NCBI RefSeq assembly: GCF_002420705.1
Contig: NZ_DIIM01000005.1
Coordinates: forward strand, 164,096-228,095
Length of the DNA stretch: 64,000 nucleotides
Source of the DNA: Sphingobacterium sp. UBA5670
GTDB lineage: Bacteria; Bacteroidota; Bacteroidia; Sphingobacteriales; Sphingobacteriaceae
Reading direction: 5' to 3'
Below the pieces are notes generated by a model. It was not told the DNA's origin, searched no databases, and saw nothing but the letters and a program-made list of their open reading frames with translations. Made by a program: the position numbers and the translations under genes. This document shows, piece after piece, positions 7,746 to 17,549 of this stretch (positions are counted from its first letter, which is position 1; each line of letters starts with the position of its first letter).

Positions 7746-10700
7746 TTACAACATTTCTTTTAGAAGGTTCAACGCGTATCCAATGGTATTCACATTGTTT
7801 AGCGCTAACCGTAGCTGGCCTTTCACCTCCTTTAGATTGCTTATTTCGGGATGGCTTTGTACAAAGGACAGTACACGGCCAAACTGGTCTGATTCAAAGT
7901 AGCTGGATTTTGGATTGTTGACAAAATAACCTTTCAGCGTATGCTTTTTATAGGCTATTTTTTCGAATCCGATGGTTTTGCCAAACCACTGTAAACGAAG
8001 GGTATTGAATAATTCAAAGACTTCCCGTGGGATAGGACCAAAACGATCTTCAAGCTCTTTCTCAAAGGCTGCCAATTGCTGCTCATTCTCCAGTTTGGAG
8101 AGTTCCGTATATAGATTATACCGTTCCGTAATATTCGTCACATATTCATCTGGGATCAATACCTCAAGGTCTGTGTCAATCTGCGTAAAGGATACATACT
8201 TTCGTTCCTTCTCATCCGCGAATACTTCCGAAAATTCATCTTCTTTCAGCTCCTGAATGGCTTCGTCTAAGATTTTATGATACATCTCGAAACCGATCTC
8301 TGCAATAAATCCCGACTGTTCGCCACCCAGGAGGTTGCCCGAACCACGTATATCTAAATCGCGCATAGCAACATTAAATCCAGAGCCCAGTTCTGAAAAC
8401 TCTTCTATCGCAGAAAGTCGTTTATAGGCTTCCGATGTTAACGTTGACAGTGGTGGGCTCAGCAGATAACAGAAAGCCTTTTTATTGGAGCGGCCGACCC
8501 GACCCCGCATTTGGTGCAGGTCACTGAGGCCAAACATATGTGCATGATTAATAATAATCGTATTGGCATTTGGAATATCAAGACCCGCTTCAATAATTGT
8601 TGTTGCGATTAAGACATCAAAATCGTGATTGATAAACTTGAGCATCACATCCTCGAGCTCATCACCCTCCAATTGGCCGTGTGCAACACCGACCCGTGCT
8701 CCTGGAACCAGTTTGCGGATCAAATTGCCCAGCTGCGGAAGATCTGCCACGCGGTTATGGATAAAGAATACCTGTCCACCACGATCAAGTTCGTAACTGA
8801 CGGCCTCTCCGATCAGTGTTTCATTGAAAACGTGGAGTTCGGTCTGTACAGGCTGGCGGTTGGGTGGCGGAGTCGAGATGATACTCAGATCGCGGGCTCC
8901 CATCAATGAAAAATGCAAGGTCCTCGGTATAGGGGTTGCTGTTAATGTCAGCGAATCCACGTTCGCGCGCATGACTTTCAATTTTTCTTTTACGGTAACG
9001 CCAAACTTTTGCTCCTCATCGATAATCATCAGACCAAGATCTTTGAACTTGACGTCTTTGCTAACAAGACGATGTGTACCGATGATAATGTCTATTTTCC
9101 CTTCAGCGAGCCGTGCTAAAGTATCTTTAATCTGTTTCGTTGTTTTGAAACGGTTGATGTAGTCGATCGTGCATGGAAGGCCCTTTAGACGCTCCGAAAA
9201 TGTCCGGAAATGCTGCAATGCCAGGATAGTCGTCGGTACCAGGACAGCAACTTGTTTACTGTCTGCTACAGCTTTGAAGGCCGCACGGATGGCAACCTCC
9301 GTTTTTCCGAAGCCAACATCCCCACAGATCAGCCGGTCCATCGGATGCGGCGATTCCATATCTTTTTTTACATCAGCAGTAGCCTTTTCCTGATCGGGCG
9401 TATCTTCATAGATAAACGAAGCCTCTAGCTCATTCTGTAAGTAACTGTCCGGTGAAAATGCATTCCCATGTTGTGCTTTGCGTTTGGCATAGAGCATGAT
9501 CAGGTCGCGCGCAATATCTTTAACCTTTTTCTTGGTTGTCTTCTTGAGTTTGTCCCAGGCATCTGTACCCAGTTTATTCATTTTGGGGACTGTGCCCTCT
9601 TTACCCGAATATTTGGAGATACGGTTTAAAGAGTTGATGTTCACATACAGAAGATCATTGTCTGCATAGATCAAGCGGATCATTTCTTGAGATTTACCGT
9701 TAACATCTACTTTTTCCAAGCCGCCATAACGGCCGACACCGTGATCAATATGAGTGATGAAATCTCCGGGTTTGAGATCCCGCAAATCCTTGAGCGTGAT
9801 TGCCTGCGAACGCTCGTAAGCTTTCTTACGTTTGTATTTATAATACCTGTCAAATATTTGGTGATCCGTATAGCAGGCCAGTTTTAAACTGTCGTCTCTA
9901 AAGCCTTCACGTAAAGCTTTATGAATTGGAATAAAGGTTGCCGACTTATCGAGGTCTTCTAGGATGGTATAAATGCGCTCAACCTGTTTTGTTGAATCTG
10001 AAAAGATAAGATTCTGGATGCGCTGGCCTTCATTTTCTTTGAAATTATGGATTAAGAGATTAAAATCCTTATTGAACGAAGGTTGCGGGTGGATATCGAA
10101 CTTGAGGCTTACTTCGGATTTATAAAAAAACTGTTTGCCGAATTCGATGACGGGGAACTCGAAAAATAAGGCATTGAGGTTTTTCTCGTCTGTAAATTCA
10201 TGGGCTGGATTATGCCATTCCGGGTTGTCCTTTTTCTGCTTATCTGTTAATCCCGCCCATAATTTTTCTGCTTTCTTTAGGCCATCTTTAACAATATCCA
10301 AGGTAAATTGAGCATCTTTGATCCAGATCGTAGCGTCTCGATCTACATATTCCAATAAGGAAATGTGCTGGGATGTCAGGAATTTCGCTTGGACATTTGG
10401 TACAATGGTTACTTTGTGGATTTTTTTGACAGACAGTTGGGACTCAATGTCAAATGTCCGTATGCTTTCGATGTCATCGCCAAAGAATTCAATACGGTAT
10501 GGGAGGTCATTCGAAAAAGAATAGATATCTACGATGCCACCGCGTATTGCAAATTGCCCCGGTTCATACACAAAGTCAACGCGTTCGAAATCATATTCGA
10601 TTAAAAATTCGTTGATGAAATCAATGCTTAAAGCTGTATTTTCAGTTATTTCCAGTGTATTCTTATCCAGATCATTCCGGTTGATTACTTTCTCCGCAAT

Positions 10701-11087
10701 AGCTTCCGGATACGTAACCACCATTTTAGGCAATTCGGATGTGTGGTTAAGTGAACTTAACGTCTCCGCACGTTGCAATACATTGGCAGAGTCAGTTTGT
10801 GTAAAATCAAACGATTTACGATAAGACGAAGGAAAAAAAAGAACCTGTTTATCCAGCAGGCTTTCCAGATCACTTAAAAAATAAGAAGCGTCTTCATGAG
10901 TCGGTAAGATAAAGACCATCGGACGTTCCTGTAAGTTGTAAGAAGATACGGCTATAAATGCGTCCGAAGATCCAATAAGCCCTTTCAGCTGGATCTTGGG
11001 GTTTTTGGACTGCATAGCCTTGGTAAGCGACTGGACAGTTTCGCTTTGGCTGTATTTTTCTAATATTTCTTGAATTCCCACGAGCAA
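7746..11087 (-). CDS. mfd: Transcription-repair coupling factor
   Basis: DNA translocase that removes stalled RNA polymerase from lesions and recruits UvrA. The 1113-residue order is typical: N-terminal UvrB-like module, CarD-like RNA polymerase-interaction domain at about 430-500 (PGDFITHIDHGVGRYGG), SF2 motor with Walker A GDVGFGKTE near 592, DEEQ near 690 and TATPIPRTL, then the TRG motif and QMRGRVGR, and a C-terminal D7 domain. The first codon is TTG; a GTG at 11081 two codons later is an equally good start. There is no in-frame ATG before residue 25, and starting there would lose conserved sequence. Confidence 0.97.
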   Translation of the reverse strand: MLVGIQEILEKYSQSETVQSLTKAMQSKNPKIQLKGLIGSSDAFIAVSSYNLQERPMVFILPTHEDASYFLSDLESLLDKQVLFFPSSYRKSFDFTQTDSANVLQRAETLSSLNHTSELPKMVVTYPEAIAEKVINRNDLDKNTLEITENTALSIDFINEFLIEYDFERVDFVYEPGQFAIRGGIVDIYSFSNDLPYRIEFFGDDIESIRTFDIESQLSVKKIHKVTIVPNVQAKFLTSQHISLLEYVDRDATIWIKDAQFTLDIVKDGLKKAEKLWAGLTDKQKKDNPEWHNPAHEFTDEKNLNALFFEFPVIEFGKQFFYKSEVSLKFDIHPQPSFNKDFNLLIHNFKENEGQRIQNLIFSDSTKQVERIYTILEDLDKSATFIPIHKALREGFRDDSLKLACYTDHQIFDRYYKYKRKKAYERSQAITLKDLRDLKPGDFITHIDHGVGRYGGLEKVDVNGKSQEMIRLIYADNDLLYVNINSLNRISKYSGKEGTVPKMNKLGTDAWDKLKKTTKKKVKDIARDLIMLYAKRKAQHGNAFSPDSYLQNELEASFIYEDTPDQEKATADVKKDMESPHPMDRLICGDVGFGKTEVAIRAAFKAVADSKQVAVLVPTTILALQHFRTFSERLKGLPCTIDYINRFKTTKQIKDTLARLAEGKIDIIIGTHRLVSKDVKFKDLGLMIIDEEQKFGVTVKEKLKVMRANVDSLTLTATPIPRTLHFSLMGARDLSIISTPPPNRQPVQTELHVFNETLIGEAVSYELDRGGQVFFIHNRVADLPQLGNLIRKLVPGARVGVAHGQLEGDELEDVMLKFINHDFDVLIATTIIEAGLDIPNANTIIINHAHMFGLSDLHQMRGRVGRSNKKAFCYLLSPPLSTLTSEAYKRLSAIEEFSELGSGFNVAMRDLDIRGSGNLLGGEQSGFIAEIGFEMYHKILDEAIQELKEDEFSEVFADEKERKYVSFTQIDTDLEVLIPDEYVTNITERYNLYTELSKLENEQQLAAFEKELEDRFGPIPREVFELFNTLRLQWFGKTIGFEKIAYKKHTLKGYFVNNPKSSYFESDQFGRVLSFVQSHPEISNLKEVKGQLRLALNNVNTIGYALNLLKEML

Positions 11088-11239
11088 AAATTTCGAATAA
11101 TTGCGAATTTAACGAAATAGTATCAAGTATTGGGTATGAAGTGCTAAATTTTTTGGTAAAAAAATGGCTGACTTGCTCGTTAAGAAGGAGATACTTTAAA
11201 GCCTTTCAAAAGTAACAGGCTGATTAATCTGTACTGATT

Positions 11240-11371
11240 TTATTGGGCCAGGTAAAAGGTATAGGCAAAAGCGAGCAAAACCAACAATGTGGCCAAGTAA
11301 ATTAATTTGTATTGCTCGTAAGCTGTAACATGAAAGGATCCAATTTTAACACGGTTTTTACTATTTCTCAT
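11240..11371 (-). CDS. 43-residue single-span membrane protein
   Basis: A short gene starting at the ATG at 11371, two bases after the TAG stop of the gene at 11374. The product is 43 residues: a basic N terminus (MRNSKNRVKIG), a tyrosine-rich middle, and one hydrophobic helix (about residues 23-42, LIYLATLLVLLAFAYTFYLA). The tight spacing implies translational coupling with its neighbour, which is the main argument that it is real. I do not recognise a family. It could be a small membrane partner or an anchor for the upstream protein. Confidence 0.6.
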   Translation of the reverse strand: MRNSKNRVKIGSFHVTAYEQYKLIYLATLLVLLAFAYTFYLAQ

Positions 11372-11373
11372 AA

Positions 11374-11958
11374 CTAATTTAGGTCGAGGTCAATCTTCTG
11401 TTCACTAATATAGCTTTTAAGTGTTGTATTACCAAAAGCGTCTAGTGTATTTTGAAAATCTTCCCGATAGTCAAACTGAAAGTCTTCATGAAGTTTACTG
11501 TATTTACCCACCGCATGTTTGATACGCCCTGTTATATATTTATGCAATTTGTGGGCAGCAGACTGATAAGAGGAGTCGAAAAGCCTGTCGTAGTCGGCAA
11601 TGGCACGCTTCAGGATATAACATCTAAATTCTACTTCGCTATTTTTGTCCTTGGTGACTTTTTCGTGCTCATTGACTAACCCACTTGCTTGCTTCACCAG
11701 CTTGCTCAACGCAATAAAGTTACTGTGATGTGCTGTGTTGGCGATCTGGCTTAAACCAATATCGAACAATTGCGCCAGTTGCTGACGTAGCTTCTCAATA
11801 CGATCTTCTAAATCATACTCATTTTCCAGTAATTGGAAATGCAATTGCTTGATCAGCATTTTGTCCTTGCTTATCAAGCGGACGAGGAGTTTGTCTTTTT
11901 CCTTTTGTGGTAGGTCAAGGACAGCTTTCTTTAGTTCGGCATCTTGATGTAAGGACAT
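11374..11958 (-). CDS. Conserved helical protein of unknown function
   Basis: 194 residues from the ATG at 11958 (MSLHQDAELKKAVLDL); a GTG 16 codons upstream is less likely. The sequence is almost wholly alpha-helical and charged, with no signal peptide or membrane segment. The opening, about residues 6-50, is a compact helical unit (DLPQKEKDKLLVRLISKDK) that recalls DUF6155-type proteins, but I am not certain of that. The rest reads like a helical bundle. It is followed at once by the 43-residue membrane protein. Confidence 0.7.
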   Translation of the reverse strand: MSLHQDAELKKAVLDLPQKEKDKLLVRLISKDKMLIKQLHFQLLENEYDLEDRIEKLRQQLAQLFDIGLSQIANTAHHSNFIALSKLVKQASGLVNEHEKVTKDKNSEVEFRCYILKRAIADYDRLFDSSYQSAAHKLHKYITGRIKHAVGKYSKLHEDFQFDYREDFQNTLDAFGNTTLKSYISEQKIDLDLN

Positions 11959-12094
11959 AATCTGTGTTTTAGTGTAAAAAGAGTTGTTGAGCGAAAATTC
12001 AGGCACACTGACAGCGTACCTGAATAAATTTCTCGTTTCATAAGCCGGAATTTATGTTGGCAATAACTACTCACATATTTATAGCCGCTTGCTA

Positions 12095-13387
12095 TTAATA
12101 CAATATTCTGAACTTAATTGTATTGTCGATCTGTTTGAGTTGTTTCAATAGATCTTTATCATATTCACCTTGTATATCGGTTACCGCATAGCCAATGTCA
12201 CTTTTGGTCATTAGAAATTGAGCAACGATATTGATGTTATTTTGAGCATAGACCTTATTGATCTGAGCCATAATTCCGGGAACGTTTTGGTGGATATGCA
12301 GCAATCTTGTTACCTGTTTTACTTTTGGTAAAATCAGATTTGGGAAGTTGCGACTTAAATATGTATCACCATTGTTGATAAAATCGGCCATCCGACGCGG
12401 AATAAACTCTGAATTTTTCTTTTTATTTTTCTTATCATCGAAAACGACAATACCTTTAGCATTGCAGATATCCTTATTGATATGCCCTTTGATATCGCCC
12501 AAATATCCGATTGTTTTTAATTTGTCGGCCTGCTGAAGCAGTTCGTCACTGATGTCGATATTGTCGCCCAGGAGAAGCATGCCGACATCCTTCACATACT
12601 TTTCTTCGAAAGTGTCTTTTGTCCGGATAGAAAACCCGTCTCTTTTTAAGATATGAGCTGCTATTTCTGGCACATCACCCACGATCAGACAGAGGATACG
12701 GTTTTTAGGATAGGATATTGCACGGGGCAAGTCATTTACATATAAGAATTCATCAAAACTTGGCGTAATGAAATCTGCTTTCTCAGTCACGCTTTTACGT
12801 TGGATATTCTCTGTGAATGCAAAGAACTTTTCAATTAACCCCGATTCCTTCAGTTGAAAATCTGAATAACCGTCGCCAATGCCAAACAGTCTTCCTTCAA
12901 TATTTAATTGCTTTAATAATTGCACCTTTCCACCTTCATTTGATAGGGGGTTCTCCTCATCAAAACCGATAATATTACCTTCTTCATCAAATCTGAATGT
13001 ATTGGCATAGATATTTTCAGTCTTGATATGATAGGGCGTCACAACAGGTGTAATAAATTCTTTAAAACCTCCTGAAACAATCCATGCCGTGTCAGCATGT
13101 TTTTTGAAGAACTCACGGTTCCGGGAAAAAGAGGTTGAAACCTTTTTCTTAAGATGCGAAACAAGTTTATCCAGATGTGATCTATTGGCATTTAGGAGCT
13201 TTACGCGACCCGCTAGCGCCTCGCGGAAAGAAAGCTTACCTTCCATGGCAAGATTGGTGTACCGCTCGATTTCCTCGTAGATAGATTCGCGATCCGGATG
13301 GTTTTCAAGAGAGATCCGTGCAAGTTCATCAAGTGCCTCTACTTGTGTAAATGTACTATCAAAATCAATGATGTAATAGTTTTTCAT
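12095..13387 (-). CDS. serB: Phosphoserine phosphatase fused to SerA-like regulatory sequence
   Basis: Catalyses phosphoserine to serine, the last step of serine synthesis. Residues 1-215 are a HAD-IB phosphatase: DFDST with Asp8/Asp10, SGGF at 105-108 and GDGYSD at 171-176. Residues 230-350 resemble the substrate-binding domain of SerA (3-phosphoglycerate dehydrogenase) without its NAD domain. Residues 358-430 match the SerA C-terminal ACT domain closely: RLLHIHQNVPG and the ending NTIKFRILY, against RLMHIHENRPG and GTIRARLLY in E. coli SerA. By analogy the ACT domain may bind serine for feedback control. Start ATG is clear. No serA or serC lies nearby. Confidence 0.88.
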   Translation of the reverse strand: MKNYYIIDFDSTFTQVEALDELARISLENHPDRESIYEEIERYTNLAMEGKLSFREALAGRVKLLNANRSHLDKLVSHLKKKVSTSFSRNREFFKKHADTAWIVSGGFKEFITPVVTPYHIKTENIYANTFRFDEEGNIIGFDEENPLSNEGGKVQLLKQLNIEGRLFGIGDGYSDFQLKESGLIEKFFAFTENIQRKSVTEKADFITPSFDEFLYVNDLPRAISYPKNRILCLIVGDVPEIAAHILKRDGFSIRTKDTFEEKYVKDVGMLLLGDNIDISDELLQQADKLKTIGYLGDIKGHINKDICNAKGIVVFDDKKNKKKNSEFIPRRMADFINNGDTYLSRNFPNLILPKVKQVTRLLHIHQNVPGIMAQINKVYAQNNINIVAQFLMTKSDIGYAVTDIQGEYDKDLLKQLKQIDNTIKFRILY

Positions 13388-13581
13388 CTTATTATTTTTT
13401 TATGAAACGATCATGAGCACTATAGCTGAAAGTTGATCTCCGACAGGGGTAGTTTTCCGATGGTTTCCTTTAAAAATAAGCTGATTAAAGGCGGTGAAAC
13501 TAGCAGCGGGATTGCACTCTATTTAATGATTGATGTTACTCACGATGGGTTCAAGGTTCGGTTGTTTGTTATATTATAGTT

Positions 13582-14553
13582 TTACTGTTTGTTATATAAA
13601 TCTGCAATTTCCTTTAATGTCTGTTCCAAAGGCCGATAACTGTGGCTAAGGAGCGATTGGATTTTCGCATTTGAATACTGCAATTTGGCACTTGAGGCTG
13701 CTGCTGTTTCCTTTGTCAATGTCGTATCCGATTTTTTAAATACGGAAAGCATACTGGAAAAAGTAGAGGCAATTTGAAGTAAGGTCTCAGAAACCTCGAT
13801 GGTCGGTTCAGGCTTGTTCATTAATACACTTGCCACGCTCAATAGATCCTTGTTGCTTATATTGAGATGATTGATGATATAACGTTCAGCGGCAACATCT
13901 TCTCTTTCCATCAATTGAATCATGATCGCCGCAACATCTTCTACGTCAACAACACCAACACTTCCTTTCGGGTAAAATCGTAAGCCTTTGTTGATCATCG
14001 AAAAAATAGCTCCGGAGCCTTTATCATTTGCTGCTGCGCCTAAAATTACGGAGGGATTCACAATAACTGCATTTAGACCTTCGGTAATGCCACGCCAGAC
14101 CTCCATCTCTGCCTGATATTTTGATAACGAATAGTTGGATGTCAATGAATTGTGTTCCCAATGGTCCTTCTCGGATATCGGCAGGTTGTCTCTATTTGTA
14201 CCCAAAGCCGCGATGGAACTTACATGGAGCAGACGAATGCCCTTTTCAAGGCAAAGATTGACCACATTTGCTGTTCCCTCCACATTTACGTTAAAGAGCG
14301 ATTTAGCATCTTTTTTTTGATAAGAAACCAATGCTGCACAATGGAATACTTTGGTGACCCCTTCAAGTGCATCTTCCAATTCAAAATAATTGTTGATATC
14401 TGCGTCGATCCATTGAACCAACGAAGAAGATAACAACGAGGCCGGAATGGTCGATTGAGCTCTTTTGATGGCAATGACGTCAATTCCTTGGTCTATCAAC
14501 TGTCTGATTAGTGTAGACCCTAAAAAACCTGTTCCTCCAGTTATTAATATCAC
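13582..14553 (-). CDS. NAD(P)-dependent epimerase/reductase (extended SDR)
   Basis: 323-residue Rossmann-fold protein of the extended short-chain dehydrogenase group, close to dihydroflavonol-4-reductase-like and 3-beta-HSD-like enzymes. The nucleotide motif GGTGFLG is at residues 6-12, with CAALVS, the catalytic serine region HVSSIAALG, and YSLSK as the catalytic Tyr-x3-Lys. The start codon is GTG, placed so that the first strand (ILITGG) is complete. The substrate cannot be predicted. It is separated from serB by about 190 bp with no visible signal. Confidence 0.87.
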   Translation of the reverse strand: MILITGGTGFLGSTLIRQLIDQGIDVIAIKRAQSTIPASLLSSSLVQWIDADINNYFELEDALEGVTKVFHCAALVSYQKKDAKSLFNVNVEGTANVVNLCLEKGIRLLHVSSIAALGTNRDNLPISEKDHWEHNSLTSNYSLSKYQAEMEVWRGITEGLNAVIVNPSVILGAAANDKGSGAIFSMINKGLRFYPKGSVGVVDVEDVAAIMIQLMEREDVAAERYIINHLNISNKDLLSVASVLMNKPEPTIEVSETLLQIASTFSSMLSVFKKSDTTLTKETAAASSAKLQYSNAKIQSLLSHSYRPLEQTLKEIADLYNKQ

Positions 14554-14744
14554 CTGATAAAGATACTGTTAAAAATAATGTTTTCAAAAGTTAGTTAATA
14601 AATGGATATTTGTGTGAATTGCATCCTGAAAAAAACGGCATGCTTTCGCAGGTATCAAACACCATGAAAGCCAAGGTAGATTCTTTCAGTCCAATTAAAA
14701 CAGTCGCTTTCAGAACAAAGAGGAAATTTTACAAATTATAGCTT

Positions 14745-15932
14745 ATGTCATCACTGTCCGTATTCTTTAGCCCGATTTCAATTACAGGTTTTGCTCCTGA
14801 GCATGGGTTCTTGAGTTCTCAACTTGGAAACGTTGTTCAAGCCTATGAAACAGATTTTCCGAGCTGGGAAGCAGATAAACAACCTCAGTTGGCTATTGTC
14901 GGTGTGGAGGAAGACCGTGCATCCATGAATAATAATGGAACGGATAAAGCACCGGATGCTGTAAGGAAACACCTTTATGCACTCTATCAGGGCGATTATA
15001 AGATGGATATCGTTGATTTAGGAAATATCAAAGCCGGTAATACAATTCAGGATACCTATATCGCTCTAAAATCTGTAGTCGAAGAACTCGTCAAAGAGAA
15101 TATTCTTCCGATTATCATTGGCGGTGGACAGGACCTTACCTATGCGCAATATTTGGGATACCAAAATTTGGAGCGAAAGATAGAGCTGGCGATTATAGAT
15201 GCACGTTTTGACCTTGATGAGGAAAATGCCGAAAATGTAAGCCTGAATTCCCGATCTTATGTGAATCATATTATCTTGCATCAGCCAGACTATTTATTCA
15301 ATTTAAATGCCATAGCCTATCAAACCTACCTCGTCAGTAAAGAGTCTATCAATATGTATGATAAACTATTTTTTAATGCGACGCGGGTCGGTATGATTGC
15401 CGGTAAAATGGACCAATCTGAGCCTTTGATCCGAGCGGCAGATTTAATTAGTTTTGATATTGGAGCCATTCGGGCCTCCGAAGCACCGGGAAATGCCAAT
15501 GCCATGCCGAATGGACTATATGGTGATGAGGCTTGTCAGCTTGCCCGCTATGCAGGGATGTCGGATAAATGCTCCTCCATTGGTTTTTATGAATTCAATC
15601 CAACATTTGATCCGATGGAGCAAACCGCGATGCTGGTATCCCAGATGATCTGGTGCTTTATTGATGGTTACTACAACCGTAAACAAGATACGCCGCTGTA
15701 CCCCAAATCATCTTATATCATTTACCGCACGACACTGGAAAACGAAGAGCATGAATTGGTCTTTGTGAAAAGTAAAAAATCAGACCGTTGGTGGATTCAG
15801 GTGCCTTATTTTGGGTCCAAATCTGTTAATGAGCGTTATTACCTTGTGCCTTGCCGTTATGAAGATTACCAATTGGCTGTTTCAGGTGAAATGCCCGACC
15901 TATGGTGGAAAACACACCAAAAGTTACAATAG
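14745..15932 (+). CDS. Ureohydrolase-fold protein with a degenerate metal site
   Basis: 395 residues with the arginase/agmatinase/formimidoylglutamase fold in about 50-320, then a roughly 75-residue C-terminal extension. The three metal motifs are all altered. GGDHS is GGQDL, with Asp130 where the ligand His belongs. DAHxD is DARFD (Asp152, Arg154, Asp156). SFDxDxxDP is SFDIGAIRA (Asp238 kept, second Asp now Gly240). A normal two-Mn site is therefore unlikely. I recall similar GGxQDL proteins in other Bacteroidota annotated as formimidoylglutamase, so the change looks like a subfamily trait. No histidine-utilisation genes are adjacent. Confidence 0.8.
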   Translation: MSSLSVFFSPISITGFAPEHGFLSSQLGNVVQAYETDFPSWEADKQPQLAIVGVEEDRASMNNNGTDKAPDAVRKHLYALYQGDYKMDIVDLGNIKAGNTIQDTYIALKSVVEELVKENILPIIIGGGQDLTYAQYLGYQNLERKIELAIIDARFDLDEENAENVSLNSRSYVNHIILHQPDYLFNLNAIAYQTYLVSKESINMYDKLFFNATRVGMIAGKMDQSEPLIRAADLISFDIGAIRASEAPGNANAMPNGLYGDEACQLARYAGMSDKCSSIGFYEFNPTFDPMEQTAMLVSQMIWCFIDGYYNRKQDTPLYPKSSYIIYRTTLENEEHELVFVKSKKSDRWWIQVPYFGSKSVNERYYLVPCRYEDYQLAVSGEMPDLWWKTHQKLQ

Positions 15933-16136
15933 TTTGCCACTAAGTGGGACATAGGTATTACGCTTTACCATAAAGACGCGTATAATACACCGTGCAAAAA
16001 GATAACCGATTGATTTTATCGGTGTTTTAGTAGCGCTAATCCATTAAATTTAGGACGTTATAGGTTTAATTAAATGCAATGATGGCAAAACAAACCTGCT
16101 CAGGTAAGTATACACCATCTTCAGAAAATACAAATC

Positions 16137-17459
16137 ATGGAAATATTTTTCTTTGCGGGAATTGTGTTGTTATTGGTCATTTTGATCGTATTGGTGCTCA
16201 AAAAGAATACCGATACCAGTGCTGGTCCTGCGTACAATAAGGAGGTTGAAACACTAAAAATTGAGCTCGCTAGATCGCAACAGCGCGAACAAAGTTTGCT
16301 CGAAGAGCGGGTCATGCTAAAAAATGAATTGGATAAGGAGCGAGAGAATCTTCTGGTCGCAGAGCGGTCTTTAGAGAGTACACGTTCATTTTATGAGGCG
16401 CAGCTCGATAAATTTCAAGAACAGAAGAATGAAATCGCCGAGATTAAAAGACAGTTCAACAATGAATTTCAGGTCATCGCTAATAAAATACTGGAAGAGA
16501 AGACTCAAAAGTTTACCGAGACAAACCATCGTTCGCTGGGCTTGATCTTGGATCCGTTGAAAGAAAAAATCAAATTGTTTGAAGAGAAAGTCGATAAAAA
16601 TTACAATCAGGAAGCAGCTGAAAGAAATTCTTTAAAGGGGGTTGTCCTCCAGCTGGTCGAACAGAGCCTTAAAATTAAAGACGAAGCCAATAGCCTAACC
16701 AAGGCATTAAAAGGGGATACCAAAAAGCAGGGCAATTGGGGCGAGGTAATTTTAGAGCGGGTCTTGGAGCGTTCGGGACTTATGCGCGATCGGGAATTTA
16801 GACTGCAGGTGTCTCTTATGGATGCAGAGGGCAGAAGAATGCAGCCCGATGCGATCATCGATCTTCCCGAAGATAAACATCTGATTGTGGATTCGAAAGT
16901 TTCGTTGATTGCCTACGAACGTTGGGTCAATGCTGAGACAGACGAAGACCGTGCAATTTTCGCAAAACAGCATGTACAGTCTGTAGAAAACCATGTGAAG
17001 GAACTCTCCGCAAAAAACTATCACGAGTTATATGGTATAGAGTCGCCAGAATTTGTGTTGCTATTTATGCCAATAGAGTCTGCTTTAAGTATGTCTGTGG
17101 CCCAAAAACCAGATTTGTTTAGCGAGGCTTGGGATCGCAAAGTTGTCATCGTCAGTCCTTCTACATTATTGGCAACCCTTCGTACCATAGCAAGTATCTG
17201 GAAACAGGAACGTCAGACCAGGAATGTAATTGAAATAGCGAAAGAAGCGGGGAGCCTTTATGATAAATTTGTGAGCTTTCTGAATGATATGGAACAGGTG
17301 CAAAACCAGTTGGAACGCGCATTAAAAAGCCATGAAGATGCAACTAAAAAGCTTTCTACAGGAGCTGGTAATGTGATTGGGAAAGTGGAGAAATTAAAAC
17401 GTTTAGGGGCTAAAGCAAATAAACAGATCGATTCCAAATTTTTGGATGAGGAAGATTAA
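16137..17459 (+). CDS. rmuC: DNA recombination protein RmuC
   Basis: 440-residue RmuC-family protein. It has an N-terminal membrane helix (about residues 3-22, FFFAGIVLLLVILIVLVLKK), a long coiled coil to about residue 160, and the conserved RmuC nuclease-like domain (GNWGEVILERVLERSGL, PDAIIDLPEDKHLIVDSKV, LLFMPIESAL). The family limits inversions and recombination at short repeats and has been linked to anti-phage and anti-plasmid roles; its exact chemistry is not settled. Followed by a strong terminator. Confidence 0.95.
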   Translation: MEIFFFAGIVLLLVILIVLVLKKNTDTSAGPAYNKEVETLKIELARSQQREQSLLEERVMLKNELDKERENLLVAERSLESTRSFYEAQLDKFQEQKNEIAEIKRQFNNEFQVIANKILEEKTQKFTETNHRSLGLILDPLKEKIKLFEEKVDKNYNQEAAERNSLKGVVLQLVEQSLKIKDEANSLTKALKGDTKKQGNWGEVILERVLERSGLMRDREFRLQVSLMDAEGRRMQPDAIIDLPEDKHLIVDSKVSLIAYERWVNAETDEDRAIFAKQHVQSVENHVKELSAKNYHELYGIESPEFVLLFMPIESALSMSVAQKPDLFSEAWDRKVVIVSPSTLLATLRTIASIWKQERQTRNVIEIAKEAGSLYDKFVSFLNDMEQVQNQLERALKSHEDATKKLSTGAGNVIGKVEKLKRLGAKANKQIDSKFLDEED

Positions 17460-17462
17460 CAA

Positions 17463-17500
17463 AAACGGGCTTGCCGAAAGGGAAGCCCGTTTATAATTTT
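17463..17500 (+). terminator. Intrinsic terminator of rmuC
   Basis: 10-bp perfect stem AAACGGGCTT/AAGCCCGTTT (17463-17472 with 17483-17492), an inner CC-GAAA-GG closing loop, and a T-rich tail. It starts 4 bp after the stop codon. Confidence 0.9.
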
Positions 17501-17549
17501 TAGCTGTGAAATGCAAAACCTGCTCCGCTAACTTAGGTTAGCGATTCTA

